From Bombilactobacillus mellifer (GTDB taxonomy: Bacteria; Bacillota; Bacilli; Lactobacillales; Lactobacillaceae), in assembly GCF_000970795.1 (NCBI RefSeq), contig NZ_KQ034028.1, forward strand, positions 899,839 through 963,838: a DNA stretch of 64,000 nucleotides, read 5' to 3'. Positions 9,780-19,161 of the stretch are shown here, in pieces. Within the stretch, counting starts at the first letter, position 1; each line of letters begins with the position of its first letter. Made by a program: the position numbers and the translations under genes. The notes below the pieces were generated by a model that was not told the DNA's origin, ran no database searches, and saw only the letters and a list, made by a program, of their open reading frames with translations.

Positions 9780-12257
9780 TTATTGATCAATTTTGGTTGC
9801 TTCAGGTTCCAAATTTTGTTTTAAGGCATAGATAATTGCTCCCTCTTGCTCAATATTAATGACAAATGAGCCATTGGAGTAACGATCCACCGCTGAAAAA
9901 TCTGTCATTTTTAATTCAAACAATTTATGCTTATCAGTAGCAACTTCTAATATATCATCATTGGTTAGTAAAAAGGAATATTTAATCCGATGTGGTTTCT
10001 GTTTTAGTTCATGAAGCGTCAACATGCCACGACGAGCTCTAGTCGCTATTGGCAATTCAGTTAATTTCATTTTTTTAAAAGCCCCCCGCTGTGTCAAAAT
10101 TCCGATAAATTTCGTAGTTGCAGCAGTGGAATTAGTTTGCAAACACCAAGCCGCAATCTGATCTTGCTCCTTTAAAGCCATAAACTTCACACCACCGGCT
10201 TTAATTCCTAAAACAGGAACTTCCGTTAATGCAAATCTTAAACCGTAAGCTTTTTGCGTAAAACCCAAAACTTCGGCTTGATTTAAGTCTGAAGCTGCTA
10301 CATATTCTACACCTAAAATAGTACTATTATCCTGATGTCGCTTAATGATGGAAGTGGCTTTAGAATGGTAAGTTCTTTTTGGAAGTAAAGCTGAAAAGGC
10401 TACTTGTTTAATGTAATTATCACTAGTAGCTACCACAAAATTACCATTTTGTTGTAGATTTGGGAAAATATATGCACCAATAATCTTTTCATCACGTGCG
10501 AGGTTTAACATTTGAGACAAATGAGCTCCAGTATCTTTCCATCGACAATCCTCTAATTCATACACAGGGCGATAAATTAAATTGCCATAATTTGTAAAAA
10601 CGTACAAATGTTCACGAGTAGAAGCAACTTGATCTAATACAGGATAATCAGCAGCTCGTAAACCATTTTCAGTTGCCGCAGATGCCTGATAGGAACGTAA
10701 ACTACTCCGTTTTAAATATCCTTGATGACTGACCAAGACCCGGACTGTTTCTGCACTAACCAAGACACGTTGATCCACTTTTAATTCCTGAATATCAGTC
10801 TCAATTTTGGTTAAACGGGGATGTGCAAATTCTTTTTGCACAGCTTGCAGTTCTTGTTTAATAACTTGTAATAAAGTTTTTGGATCAGCGATAATTTTTC
10901 GATCTTGCGCAATCGTTTCTTGGAGTTGAGCTTGTTCTGACTGCAATTGCGTAATATCGGTGTTCGTCAACCGATATAATTGTAAAGCCACAATTGCTTC
11001 GGCTTGACTTTGACTAAAGTCATAAGTTTGGACTAAATTCTTTTGCGCATCGCTACGATTTTGGCTGGATCGAATGGTTGCGATTATCTGATCTAAAATC
11101 GATAAAGCTTTAATTAAACCTTCAACAATGTGCAGCCGTTGTTCAGCTTTTTGTAAATTAAACTGGGTTCTTCGTAAAACTACATCTTGTTGATGAGCTA
11201 AATAGGCTTTTAAAATCGCTAATAAACCTAACTGTTGCGGACGTTTATTAGCGATAGCGACCATATTAAAATTGTAATTGACTTGTAAATCAGTATTTTT
11301 AAATAAATAGTTTAATATTGCTTGAGCATCAACATCTCGTTTTAATTCCACCACAATGGATAATCCGTGGCGGTCACTTTCATCACGCACTTCAGCAATG
11401 CCGTCAATTTTCTTTAAGATTCTAATTTCATCAATTTTTTTAACTAACTGTGCTTTATTAACTTCATAGGGAATCTCAGTAATAATAATTTGACTGCGAT
11501 GACCCCGTAATTGGGCAATTTTAGTTTGCGACCGTAAAATGACTTTTCCCCGTCCAGTTTGATACGCTTTTTTGATTCCGGCCACTCCTTGGAGAATTCC
11601 TCCTGTGGGGAAATCTGGCCCTTTGACGTATTGCATGGCTTGATCTAAAGTCAATTCTGGGTTATCGATTAAAGCAATTGTAGCCTCAATGACTTCGCCT
11701 AAATTGTGGGGCGGAATTTCTGTAGCATAACCGGCAGAAATCCCCGTAGCGCCATTAACTAGTAAATTAGGAAAACGGGCAGGTAAAACGACGGGTTCTT
11801 GTTGGGTGTCATCAAAATTTAAAACCATGTCGACTACATTTTTATCAATGTCTCGTAACATCTCTTGTGCAATTTTACTCAAACGTGCCTCAGTATAACG
11901 CATGGCTGCGGGCGGATCACCATCCATTGAGCCATTATTTCCATGCATTTCAATCAACGGCTCGCGCAATTTCCACGCTTGGCTTAAACGCACTAGGGCC
12001 TCATAAATGGAGGTATCCCCATGCGGGTGAAAATTACCCATCACATTGCCCACGGATTTGGCTGACTTTTTAAATGCTTTGTCATACGTATTATGATCTA
12101 AGGCCATTGCATACAAAATCCGGCGTTGCACTGGCTTTAAACCATCTCGGACATCAGGTAGGGCTCGTTCTTGAATAATATATTTTGAGTAACGACCAAA
12201 CCGATCGCCCATGATACTTTCCAAAGATAATTCTTGGATTCTAGATTTTTCTGCCAA
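9780..12257 (-). CDS. parC: DNA topoisomerase IV subunit A
   Basis: DNA-breaking subunit of topoisomerase IV, which unlinks daughter chromosomes. The 825 residues include the breakage-reunion domain with catalytic Tyr121 (AAMRYTEARLS), the quinolone-resistance region HPHGDTSIYEAL with wild-type-looking Ser83 and Glu86, a long coiled coil (about 365-490), and a C-terminal beta-pinwheel. The pinwheel lacks a clear GyrA box, and the gene lies next to parE and plsY, both favouring ParC over GyrA. The start is TTG after GAGGGA. It follows parE by 14 bp. Confidence 0.96.
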   Translation of the reverse strand: MAEKSRIQELSLESIMGDRFGRYSKYIIQERALPDVRDGLKPVQRRILYAMALDHNTYDKAFKKSAKSVGNVMGNFHPHGDTSIYEALVRLSQAWKLREPLIEMHGNNGSMDGDPPAAMRYTEARLSKIAQEMLRDIDKNVVDMVLNFDDTQQEPVVLPARFPNLLVNGATGISAGYATEIPPHNLGEVIEATIALIDNPELTLDQAMQYVKGPDFPTGGILQGVAGIKKAYQTGRGKVILRSQTKIAQLRGHRSQIIITEIPYEVNKAQLVKKIDEIRILKKIDGIAEVRDESDRHGLSIVVELKRDVDAQAILNYLFKNTDLQVNYNFNMVAIANKRPQQLGLLAILKAYLAHQQDVVLRRTQFNLQKAEQRLHIVEGLIKALSILDQIIATIRSSQNRSDAQKNLVQTYDFSQSQAEAIVALQLYRLTNTDITQLQSEQAQLQETIAQDRKIIADPKTLLQVIKQELQAVQKEFAHPRLTKIETDIQELKVDQRVLVSAETVRVLVSHQGYLKRSSLRSYQASAATENGLRAADYPVLDQVASTREHLYVFTNYGNLIYRPVYELEDCRWKDTGAHLSQMLNLARDEKIIGAYIFPNLQQNGNFVVATSDNYIKQVAFSALLPKRTYHSKATSIIKRHQDNSTILGVEYVAASDLNQAEVLGFTQKAYGLRFALTEVPVLGIKAGGVKFMALKEQDQIAAWCLQTNSTAATTKFIGILTQRGAFKKMKLTELPIATRARRGMLTLHELKQKPHRIKYSFLLTNDDILEVATDKHKLFELKMTDFSAVDRYSNGSFVINIEQEGAIIYALKQNLEPEATKIDQ

Positions 12258-12271
12258 AATTTTCCCTCGCT

Positions 12272-14266
12272 TTATTGTTGCTTCAATTGTTTCTTTAAAT
12301 CATTCGTGGCTAGCGTTTGATCCAGATCATCTTCTAATAGACTGCCTTCGGCTTCTAAATTAAATTCGACATTCTGTTCAATCCATTGCCGCCGTGGGGC
12401 CACTTTATCACCCATCAAAGTAGTTACCCGACGCTCGGCTAAAGCGGCATCATCAATTCTAACCCGTACTAGAGTTCGAGATCGTGGATTCATGGTGGTT
12501 TCCCACAACTGATCGGCATTCATTTCTCCTAATCCTTTAAAGCGCTGTAAGGAATAACCACTACCCAAATCTTGAATATCGGTTTTTAATTCCTTTTCGG
12601 TCCATGCATATTCAATGCGTGTTTTTTGCTTTTGCGTTTTTTGTAATTTATATAACGGCGGTAAAGCCAGATACACATGTCCCGCCTGTACCAAAGGCCG
12701 CATATAACGATAAAAGAAAGTTAACAGTAAAATTTGAATATGTGCACCATCAGTATCCGCATCCGTCATAATAATAATCTTGTCGTAATTACTATCAGCC
12801 AAATTAAATTCTGGCCCTACTCCAGCGCCAATTGTATAAATCATCGTATTAATTTCTTCATTTTGGAATATTTCTTCTAGTTTGGCTTTTTGAGTGTTTA
12901 AGACCTTTCCCCGTAAAGGTAAAATGGCTTGAAACTTACGATCCCGGCCTTGTTTAGCCGAACCGCCGGCCGAATCACCTTCAACTAAAAATAATTCATT
13001 TTTTTTCGGATTTCTGGATTGTGCCGGGGTTAATTTGCCGGATAATAAGCCCTGATCTTTTTTCTTGCGTTGTCCACGGCTGTTTTCCCGGGCCTTGCGG
13101 GCTGCTTCCCGAGCTTCTCGGGCCTTTAATGCTTTTTTGACCAAAGTTTGTCCAAAATCACCATTCTCCAGTAAATAAAAGCTCATTTTTTCATAGAGAA
13201 TATTATCAACTACCGCTCGTGCTTCGGGAGTTCCCAGTTTGCCTTTGGTTTGTCCTTCAAATTGCAGAATTTTCTCGGGAATGCGCACCGATAAGACTGC
13301 GCTGAGGCCTTCGCGCACATCGCTACCTTCTAAATTTTTCTCCTGATTTTTTAGCAAGCCGATTTTATGGGCATAATCATTAAAAGCTTTGGTTAAACCT
13401 GCCTTCATGCCGGCTTCATGACTGCCACCATCAACGGTCCGGACATTATTGACAAATGAAATAATATTTTCTGAATAACCGTCATTATACTGTCCGGCAA
13501 ATTCTACTTCAATTTCCTGAGCGCTACCTGCAAAATAAAAAATGTCTTTAATGGGATCTTTACCTTCATTTAAGTACTTGACGAAAGACTTAATGCCATC
13601 CGCATAAAGATATTCTTCCTGGCGAACAGGTTGTACCCGCTGATCGGTTAAAGAAATTTTTACACCTTTTAATAAAAAAGCCGACTCGCGTAATCGCTCA
13701 GCCAAGATATCAAAATTAAACTTTGTAGTTTGAAAAACAGCCGGATCCGGTTTAAATGTAATGCGCGTACCACTTTGCAGCTTCACGTGGCCTATTTTCT
13801 GGAGCGTACCCACAGGTTGACCACCATTAATAAATTTTTCTTCATATTTAATATGATCCCGGACTACCTCAACTTTTAACCATTCGGATAAGGCATTAAC
13901 TACAGAGGAGCCCACTCCATGCAAACCACCGGAAGTTTTATAATTATTTTCTGTAAACTTACCACCAGCATGTAAAACCGTCAAAATTACTTCAATAGTC
14001 GGCACCCCGGATTCATGCATGCCTACCGGCATGCCGCGACCTTGATCGGCTACCGTGACAGAATCATCAGCATTTAAGATGACCTGGATATCCTTGCCAA
14101 AACCAGCCAGCGCTTCGTCCACGGAGTTATCTACAATTTCGTAGACCAGATGGTGCAGTCCCCGGACATCGGTAGAGCCAATATACATACCTGGGCGTTT
14201 GCGCACTGCTTCTAAACCATGTAAAATTTGAATTGCAGAATCATCATAACTATTCGTTTTTGCCAT
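12272..14266 (-). CDS. parE: DNA topoisomerase IV subunit B
   Basis: ATPase subunit of topoisomerase IV. GHKL ATP-site motifs are seen as EIVDNSVDEAL, DQGRGMPVG and GGLHGVGSSVVNALS, followed by the transducer domain, the TOPRIM motifs LVEGDSAGGSAKQGRDR and TDADTDGAHI, and the C-terminal RFKGLGEM. Length 664 is usual for ParE of Firmicutes. A basic stretch near residues 380-405 (KAREAREAARKARENSRG) lies between the ATPase and TOPRIM parts, as in the family. The ATG has only a weak Shine-Dalgarno (GTGAG). It is divergent from plsY with about 100 bp between. Confidence 0.96.
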   Translation of the reverse strand: MAKTNSYDDSAIQILHGLEAVRKRPGMYIGSTDVRGLHHLVYEIVDNSVDEALAGFGKDIQVILNADDSVTVADQGRGMPVGMHESGVPTIEVILTVLHAGGKFTENNYKTSGGLHGVGSSVVNALSEWLKVEVVRDHIKYEEKFINGGQPVGTLQKIGHVKLQSGTRITFKPDPAVFQTTKFNFDILAERLRESAFLLKGVKISLTDQRVQPVRQEEYLYADGIKSFVKYLNEGKDPIKDIFYFAGSAQEIEVEFAGQYNDGYSENIISFVNNVRTVDGGSHEAGMKAGLTKAFNDYAHKIGLLKNQEKNLEGSDVREGLSAVLSVRIPEKILQFEGQTKGKLGTPEARAVVDNILYEKMSFYLLENGDFGQTLVKKALKAREAREAARKARENSRGQRKKKDQGLLSGKLTPAQSRNPKKNELFLVEGDSAGGSAKQGRDRKFQAILPLRGKVLNTQKAKLEEIFQNEEINTMIYTIGAGVGPEFNLADSNYDKIIIMTDADTDGAHIQILLLTFFYRYMRPLVQAGHVYLALPPLYKLQKTQKQKTRIEYAWTEKELKTDIQDLGSGYSLQRFKGLGEMNADQLWETTMNPRSRTLVRVRIDDAALAERRVTTLMGDKVAPRRQWIEQNVEFNLEAEGSLLEDDLDQTLATNDLKKQLKQQ

Positions 14267-14367
14267 TAAAACAAACTCACTTTCAAAAAGAACAGAATCT
14301 TTTGTAATTTTGTATTAAAATGTTGGTTGTACTGTATTGGTGCCAACCAAACTTGGAGGTTCAAGTA

Positions 14368-15003
14368 TTGAAAATCGTACTCTGTTTTATTCTAGCATAC
14401 CTTATTGGTTCCTTTCCGTCCGGCTATTTAATCGGTGAAATCTTCTTTCAACAAGATATTCGTCACTTAGGTAGTGGTAATGTCGGTACTACTAATACCT
14501 TTCGCGCTTTTGGCATTTTACCCGGAATCGTCGTTTTAGGCTTAGACATTTTTAAAGGCACTTTGGGAGCCAGTTTACCAGTCTTTTTTCATGTTCCCGG
14601 CAAGCAATGGATGATTTTAGTAGGCTTAGCTGCAGTTTTAGGACATTGCTTTTCTATTTTCTTACATTTCAAAGGGGGCAAAGCTGTGGCTACAGCGTCA
14701 GGGATTTTACTAGCTTATAATCCCCCTTTATTTGTCTTTGCCTTTTCCATGTTTATTTTAATTATTTTACTAACCAGCACCGTCAGTTTGGCTAGTTTAA
14801 TTTCTTTACCAGTCTTAACGCTAGCCGTAATCCCAACGCACGATCCGTATTTCTTATTCGCGGCTATTTTAGTGACCATTGTCGTTTATGTGCGCCATCT
14901 GCCCAATATTCGCCGATTATGCCATCATAAAGAAAACATCGTTCATTTTGGCTTGGTTTATTATTTACGCAAGAAAAAAGCCCCGCATATTTATAAACAT
15001 TGA
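14368..15003 (+). CDS. plsY: Acyl-phosphate glycerol-3-phosphate acyltransferase
   Basis: Integral membrane enzyme that transfers the acyl group from acyl-phosphate to glycerol 3-phosphate, the first step of phospholipid synthesis. Family motifs are GSFPSGYLIG (residues 13-22), HLGSGNVGTTNTFRAFG and GHCFSIFLHFKGGKAVATASG, with about five to six membrane helices. The chosen TTG (14368) lies 8 nt after GGAGG and gives 211 residues, matching the family; the in-frame ATG at 14320 has no ribosome-binding site and would add an unrelated tail. Divergent parE-plsY is the common lactobacillus arrangement. Confidence 0.93.
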   Translation: MKIVLCFILAYLIGSFPSGYLIGEIFFQQDIRHLGSGNVGTTNTFRAFGILPGIVVLGLDIFKGTLGASLPVFFHVPGKQWMILVGLAAVLGHCFSIFLHFKGGKAVATASGILLAYNPPLFVFAFSMFILIILLTSTVSLASLISLPVLTLAVIPTHDPYFLFAAILVTIVVYVRHLPNIRRLCHHKENIVHFGLVYYLRKKKAPHIYKH

Positions 15004-15084
15004 ATTCAAAGGTTACGACTTCAATGCATAACAGGACTAATTTTACTAAATTTATTCAACTTTGCAATCATTTATAAACATTGA
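14989..15084 (+). repeat. 15-bp direct repeat of the plsY 3' end
   Basis: ATTTATAAACATTGA covers the last codons and stop of plsY (14989-15003) and recurs exactly at 15070-15084, outside the gene, 66 bp further on and just before the terminator. Confidence 0.8.
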
Positions 15085-15095
15085 GCATCAAATAC

Positions 15096-15130
15096 AAAAA
15101 GTTGCCGTGGATTAATTCCGGCAACTTTTT
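15096..15130. terminator. Bidirectional terminator between plsY and metI
   Basis: Perfect inverted repeat AAAAAGTTGCCG (15096-15107) / CGGCAACTTTTT (15119-15130) with an 11-nt loop. It ends plsY on the plus strand and the metQNI operon on the minus strand, whose last stop codon is at 15131. Confidence 0.95.
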
Positions 15131-15820
15131 TTAATGTTCTAATTTTTTAATAGCCCAATCTCCCAGACCTTGTACGACAAAAACTAAAACTAAAATTAAA
15201 ATCATGGAAACAAAAGTGACATCGTTTTGAAAACGTTGATAACCCACTGCAATTGCCATGTTACCTAAACCACCACCGCCAACTGCACCGGCCATGGCTG
15301 TTAAACCAATTAAACTAATTAAAGTCAAGGTACCCGAGCGGATCAGTTCAGGTAAACCTTCCTTTAAATAGACACGATAAATAATTTTCCAAGGTGATAA
15401 CCCCATCGCCCGCGCTGCTTCAATCACTCCTGGATCGACTTCCACCAGCGCTAGTTGGACTTGGCGTGCAAAGAATGGAGCGGTGCCGACAATTAAGGGG
15501 ACTAATGCCCCCGTGGGACCAATGGTTTGTCCTACGATAAATTTAGTAAATGGGCCAATCACCGCTAACAAGATGACAAAAGGAATAGACCGAAATAAAT
15601 TAACTAATTTATCTAAAACATTGTAAAATTTTGCGTGCGGTAAAATGCCATTGGTATCGGTGATAACTAAAATTATTCCTAAGATCAGTCCTAAAATACC
15701 GGCAAAAATGGCACTCACAAAAGTCATATACAAAGTTTCATAAATTGCTTGTACGAACCCATTATCGCCGCTCCAGTTCATTACCACATTGGGAAACCAC
15801 GTCCGTAAAAATTGACTCAA
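15131..15820 (-). CDS. metI: Methionine ABC transporter permease
   Basis: Membrane subunit of the MetNIQ importer for methionine and related compounds. It has about five hydrophobic helices and the ABC-permease loop EAARAMGLSPWKIIYRVYLKEGLP (about residues 130-153) that contacts MetN, followed by GGGGLGNMAI. I chose the TTG at 15820, which lies 6 nt after GAGGTGG; a TTG five codons further upstream overlaps that site. The resulting 229 residues fit the family. It follows metN with a 1-bp gap. Confidence 0.94.
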   Translation of the reverse strand: MSQFLRTWFPNVVMNWSGDNGFVQAIYETLYMTFVSAIFAGILGLILGIILVITDTNGILPHAKFYNVLDKLVNLFRSIPFVILLAVIGPFTKFIVGQTIGPTGALVPLIVGTAPFFARQVQLALVEVDPGVIEAARAMGLSPWKIIYRVYLKEGLPELIRSGTLTLISLIGLTAMAGAVGGGGLGNMAIAVGYQRFQNDVTFVSMILILVLVFVVQGLGDWAIKKLEH

Positions 15821-15821
15821 C

Positions 15822-16889
15822 TTAATCCACCTCAATTTCTGAATATTTAATCTGTTTTACTTCTACTTGTGACTGTTGCAAATATTGCCAGGCAGCATTA
15901 ATGTTCTCGTTAGTGCCATTAAGAAGTAATAACATGATCCCCACTGTAGTGCCCTGCAATTGTTCAATATTGCTAAATAAGATATTGGCCTCCACCTGAA
16001 ATTTTTTATAAAGTGCGACAACAATTGGCTCTTGGGCACTATTGCCCAAAAATTTTAATTCAATTAAATTTTGTTTATGTGGCTGGATTAAACCACTTTT
16101 TTTAATTTCTTGTAAGGCGGGAGTTAATTGCGTTGAAGAGTCAACAAATTTTTTGGTCAAGGGCTGCTGTGGATGGCCAAAAATATCCAATAGACTTCCT
16201 TGTTCAATCAGACGGCCTTGATCCATCACTGCAACATGTTGGCAAATTTGTTTAATAGCATCCATTTCGTGCGTAATAATAACAATCGTAATGTGTAGTT
16301 TTCGATTAACATCTGCTAAAAGGTTCAAAATATCTGTCGTCGTTTGCGGATCCAAAGCGCTGGTGGCTTCATCCGAAATTAAAATTTGCGGATCATTAGC
16401 TAATGCCCGGGCAATTGCCACTCGCTGCTTTTGACCACCGGATAGTTGTGAGGGATAGCTTTGGGCCATGGAGCTTAAACCTACCAAGTCTAATAATTTA
16501 TTGACTTTCTCAGTTCGTTGCGCCGCCGACATTTTTAAATCCAGCAAAGGGAATTCCACATTGCCGAAAACCGTGCGCGAATTCATTAAGTTAAAATGCT
16601 GGAAGATCATGCCAATATTGCGGCGTGCTGCACGTAAAGCAGCCGGCTTGAAGGTCATCAAATTTTGACCGTTTACCCACACCTCACCTTGATTAGGGCG
16701 TTGTAATAAATTAATAACGCGCACCAGCGTACTTTTACCAGCGCCAGAATAACCAATAATTCCGTAAACATCGCCGGCTGTCACCGTCAAAGAAACATCT
16801 TGAACCGCATCTACTTGGCGGTCGCTAGTTTGAAAGTGAACTGCCACATTTTTTAATTCGATTATGTTGGTTTGTGTGTTCGTGGTCAT
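15822..16889 (-). CDS. metN: Methionine ABC transporter ATP-binding protein
   Basis: Cytoplasmic ATPase of the methionine importer. The Walker A motif is GYSGAGKST, the signature LSGGQKQRV and Walker B ILISDEATSALD. The C-terminal part (about 270-350) is the NIL domain, the methionine-sensing regulatory domain of MetN. Length 355 is typical. The ATG follows AGGATG. It lies 180 bp after metQ, and that gap contains no obvious terminator, so the three genes likely share the T-box-controlled transcript. Confidence 0.95.
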   Translation of the reverse strand: MTTNTQTNIIELKNVAVHFQTSDRQVDAVQDVSLTVTAGDVYGIIGYSGAGKSTLVRVINLLQRPNQGEVWVNGQNLMTFKPAALRAARRNIGMIFQHFNLMNSRTVFGNVEFPLLDLKMSAAQRTEKVNKLLDLVGLSSMAQSYPSQLSGGQKQRVAIARALANDPQILISDEATSALDPQTTTDILNLLADVNRKLHITIVIITHEMDAIKQICQHVAVMDQGRLIEQGSLLDIFGHPQQPLTKKFVDSSTQLTPALQEIKKSGLIQPHKQNLIELKFLGNSAQEPIVVALYKKFQVEANILFSNIEQLQGTTVGIMLLLLNGTNENINAAWQYLQQSQVEVKQIKYSEIEVD

Positions 16890-17069
16890 AATATCATCCT
16901 ATTAATTTCTTCAATTTCTTAAATAAAAATTTGCGCTTATCCAAATGTCTGGCATTTAGGTTAATGTTCAAAGCAAATAAAGTATCATCAGTTAATTGTT
17001 TGATGACAATCTGGAGGCATCCAGAAGCAGAAAAACAAATCAGATTTTTAGCATTTGATAAGGAAATTT

Positions 17070-17900
17070 TTACAGTTTAACTTTCCAAGCGCCCACGGCT
17101 TGCGGTCCATACAAACGATGAATGACTTTTAAAACATCTTCGGACTGATAGGCTTTGACAATTTTCTTGTAGGTTGGATTATTCCGATCTTTTTTATTAG
17201 CCGCAATAATATTCACCCATGGCTTGGATTTATGGTTAACTTTTTCCACGTAAATACTGTCTTTAGCCTTCAATTTAGCGGCTTGCGCAACATTACCATT
17301 AATTACGGCGATGTCCACATCATTGAGCGAATGGGCTGTTTGAGCCGCATCTAGTACTTGAAACTTCAAATTATGAGGATTGTTGATGACATTTTTAGTG
17401 GAAGGTAAATTGTTTTTGGCAGGCGACAATTTAATCAATCCGGCTTGCTCCAATAATTCCAATGCCCGCGCTTCGTTGGACGCATCATTTGGTAACGATA
17501 CTTTGGCCCCGTTGGGTACGGCTTTTAAATTGGTAACTTTGTGAGAATAAACCGCCATGGGCTGAATCATGGTATTACCGATGGCGACTAAATTAGTATG
17601 ATGGGCTTTATTCCATGAAGATAAAAAGAACCGATGCTGAAAAGCGTTAATACCTAATTCATTTTGTACCAAGGCCGTATTCGGCTGGTTATAATCGGAG
17701 AACTCCACAATCTTAATATTAATGTGATCTTTCTTAACTTTTTTCTTAATCAACTTCCAAATCGGAGTGTCCGCTGAATTAATCCCGACTTTGACTGTTT
17801 TTTCTTGAGTCTGTTGTCCACAGCTACTTAATCCGCCTATCGTCACCAAACTAATTAACGCAATTAGAAATACTTTCAGAATTGACTTTCTTTTTTTCAT
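17070..17900 (-). CDS. metQ: Methionine-binding lipoprotein
   Basis: Extracellular substrate-binding component of MetNIQ, NlpA family. It begins with a lysine-rich n-region, a hydrophobic stretch and the lipobox LSSC, with Cys27 as the acylated residue. Family hallmarks include KVGINSADTPIW, ALVQNELGINAFQHRFFL and IGNTMIQPMAVYSHK. Length 276 is typical. First gene of the operon, directly downstream of the Met T-box leader. Confidence 0.95.
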   Translation of the reverse strand: MKKRKSILKVFLIALISLVTIGGLSSCGQQTQEKTVKVGINSADTPIWKLIKKKVKKDHINIKIVEFSDYNQPNTALVQNELGINAFQHRFFLSSWNKAHHTNLVAIGNTMIQPMAVYSHKVTNLKAVPNGAKVSLPNDASNEARALELLEQAGLIKLSPAKNNLPSTKNVINNPHNLKFQVLDAAQTAHSLNDVDIAVINGNVAQAAKLKAKDSIYVEKVNHKSKPWVNIIAANKKDRNNPTYKKIVKAYQSEDVLKVIHRLYGPQAVGAWKVKL

Positions 17901-17942
17901 TTAGTGCTCACCTCATTATGCAATTTAATTAAAACCCTACAA

Positions 17943-18250
17943 CAAAAAACCGCTTCTTGCTCATCAACATTGATGAAGCTAGAAGCGGCTCTCAACCGTG
18001 GTACCATTCTAATTCAGGATTAATTTACACTAATCCCCTCGCCAACGTACAAAAAAACTATACGCGTGTACGTTAATGAGTACCAACCATTACTACCTTA
18101 TTTATTCATCTTTTTTGAATAAACTCAGCGTACCAATCACAGGTCATTTTCACTTGTTTGATTAACCTAATCGCAACAACCTAGGCTTTCTGTATAATCT
18201 GCTTCAAGTTACTTCCCCTGATCAATTTGTTTTCGTGTTTTAATTACTAG
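17943..18250 (-). promoter_or_regulatory. T-box riboswitch, methionine-specific
   Basis: The minus-strand leader of metQ ends with the T-box core AGAATGGTACCACGG (18010 down to 17996) and then a terminator, CCGCTTCT (17950-17957) pairing with AGAAGCGG (17981-17988), with an inner stem TCATCAA/TTGATGA and a T-run at 17949-17943. The UGGU bulge fits a tRNA with discriminator A. An AUG at 18147-18145, in the context GAAAATGACC, is the likely specifier codon. Uncharged tRNA-Met would stabilise the antiterminator and switch on metQNI. Met T-boxes replacing SAM riboswitches are known in Lactobacillales. Confidence 0.9.
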
Positions 18251-18254
18251 TTGT

Positions 18255-18283
18255 ATAGTAGCGCCTATGAATGAGAATGTCAA
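18255..18283 (-). promoter_or_regulatory. metQNI promoter
   Basis: On the minus strand, TTGACA (18283-18278) and TACTAT (18260-18255) are separated by 17 bp, immediately ahead of the T-box leader. Confidence 0.8.
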
Positions 18284-18294
18284 CATTTTCTTAA

Positions 18295-19158
18295 TTATTT
18301 TTCATAAAAGTGTATTTGCCAAGTAGCATTAAAATGCTGCTGCGGCTGTAAACAATTGAAGCCAAATTTCTGCTCCCACTGCAAAGCCGCTTTATTAGTC
18401 TCGGTCATTCCCCACCACGGTTCAAAATTAATCACATGGTCTGGCTGTGGATAACGCGTACCAATCTGCCAATAAGGAGCATTAGAAATCAGTGCTTCTT
18501 GAACTTGCTGCTTTTGACATAATTGCCAAGTAGTTAACCCCAGTGCTCGATAAAGACTGATATTTTTAATATCCTTCAACTTCCAGGTTGTGGAAGATAC
18601 ATTACGGGGCTGACTCAAATCACAGAATCCTCGACCATTAAGACGAAGTTGTTGAAGCGGTTGGGCGGACTGCCAATCTAAAAAATTACTCTCATGTTGG
18701 TAGTCACAGACTAATCCCACTTGTGCTCCTATAGCGAAGAATAGTGGCATTTGATCTTGATTTAATACCGTATAATCGACTCTGACAGCATGTTGAACTA
18801 ACGTATAAACTACCCGCAAACAAAAATGAAAGGGAAACATTTTTAACGTAGCGGCTGTGGCCTGTAATTCTAAGCAAGTCTGCTGCGGTGTTTGATATAA
18901 AATCGTAAATTGCTGATCACAAGCAAACCCCAGCGGGGGCATAGAGTAAGTCTGATTATTAAATTGATAGCAATTGTTTTTTATTTGACCCACAATTGGA
19001 AATAAAAGCGAAGCCCGCCTGGTCTGCGACGCTGGCAAATTAATCCCCAGACGTTCTTGGCTTTTTTGATCGCGTACGCTAACAAGCGCTGCGCCATGGT
19101 CAGCAATGGCAACTGTTAAATACTCATTATTTAAAATAATTTTAGTCATAGAAATCAT
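18295..19158 (-). CDS. Aldose 1-epimerase-like protein (LacX type)
   Basis: A 287-residue protein with the galactose mutarotase beta-sandwich signature: N-terminal LTVAIADHGAALVSV, RASLLFPIVGQIKNN, and FEPWWGMTE near the C-terminus. It belongs to the LacX/YphB branch, which acts on sugars or sugar phosphates at the anomeric carbon; the real substrate is unknown. It starts 3 bp after the hslU stop and has no good Shine-Dalgarno, so translation is probably coupled to hslU; a second in-frame ATG lies three codons in. Its position after hslU, where Bacillus has codY, is unusual. Confidence 0.85.
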   Translation of the reverse strand: MISMTKIILNNEYLTVAIADHGAALVSVRDQKSQERLGINLPASQTRRASLLFPIVGQIKNNCYQFNNQTYSMPPLGFACDQQFTILYQTPQQTCLELQATAATLKMFPFHFCLRVVYTLVQHAVRVDYTVLNQDQMPLFFAIGAQVGLVCDYQHESNFLDWQSAQPLQQLRLNGRGFCDLSQPRNVSSTTWKLKDIKNISLYRALGLTTWQLCQKQQVQEALISNAPYWQIGTRYPQPDHVINFEPWWGMTETNKAALQWEQKFGFNCLQPQQHFNATWQIHFYEK

Positions 19159-19161
19159 ATT

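Noticed and set aside
9780-14266. DNA gyrase genes gyrA and gyrB
   Set aside because: The A subunit lacks a clear GyrA box in its pinwheel, the order is parE-parC, and plsY is the neighbour, all pointing to topoisomerase IV.
17943-18250. SAM (S-box) riboswitch upstream of metQ
   Set aside because: The leader has the T-box core AATGGTACCACGG followed by a terminator; no S-box core is visible.
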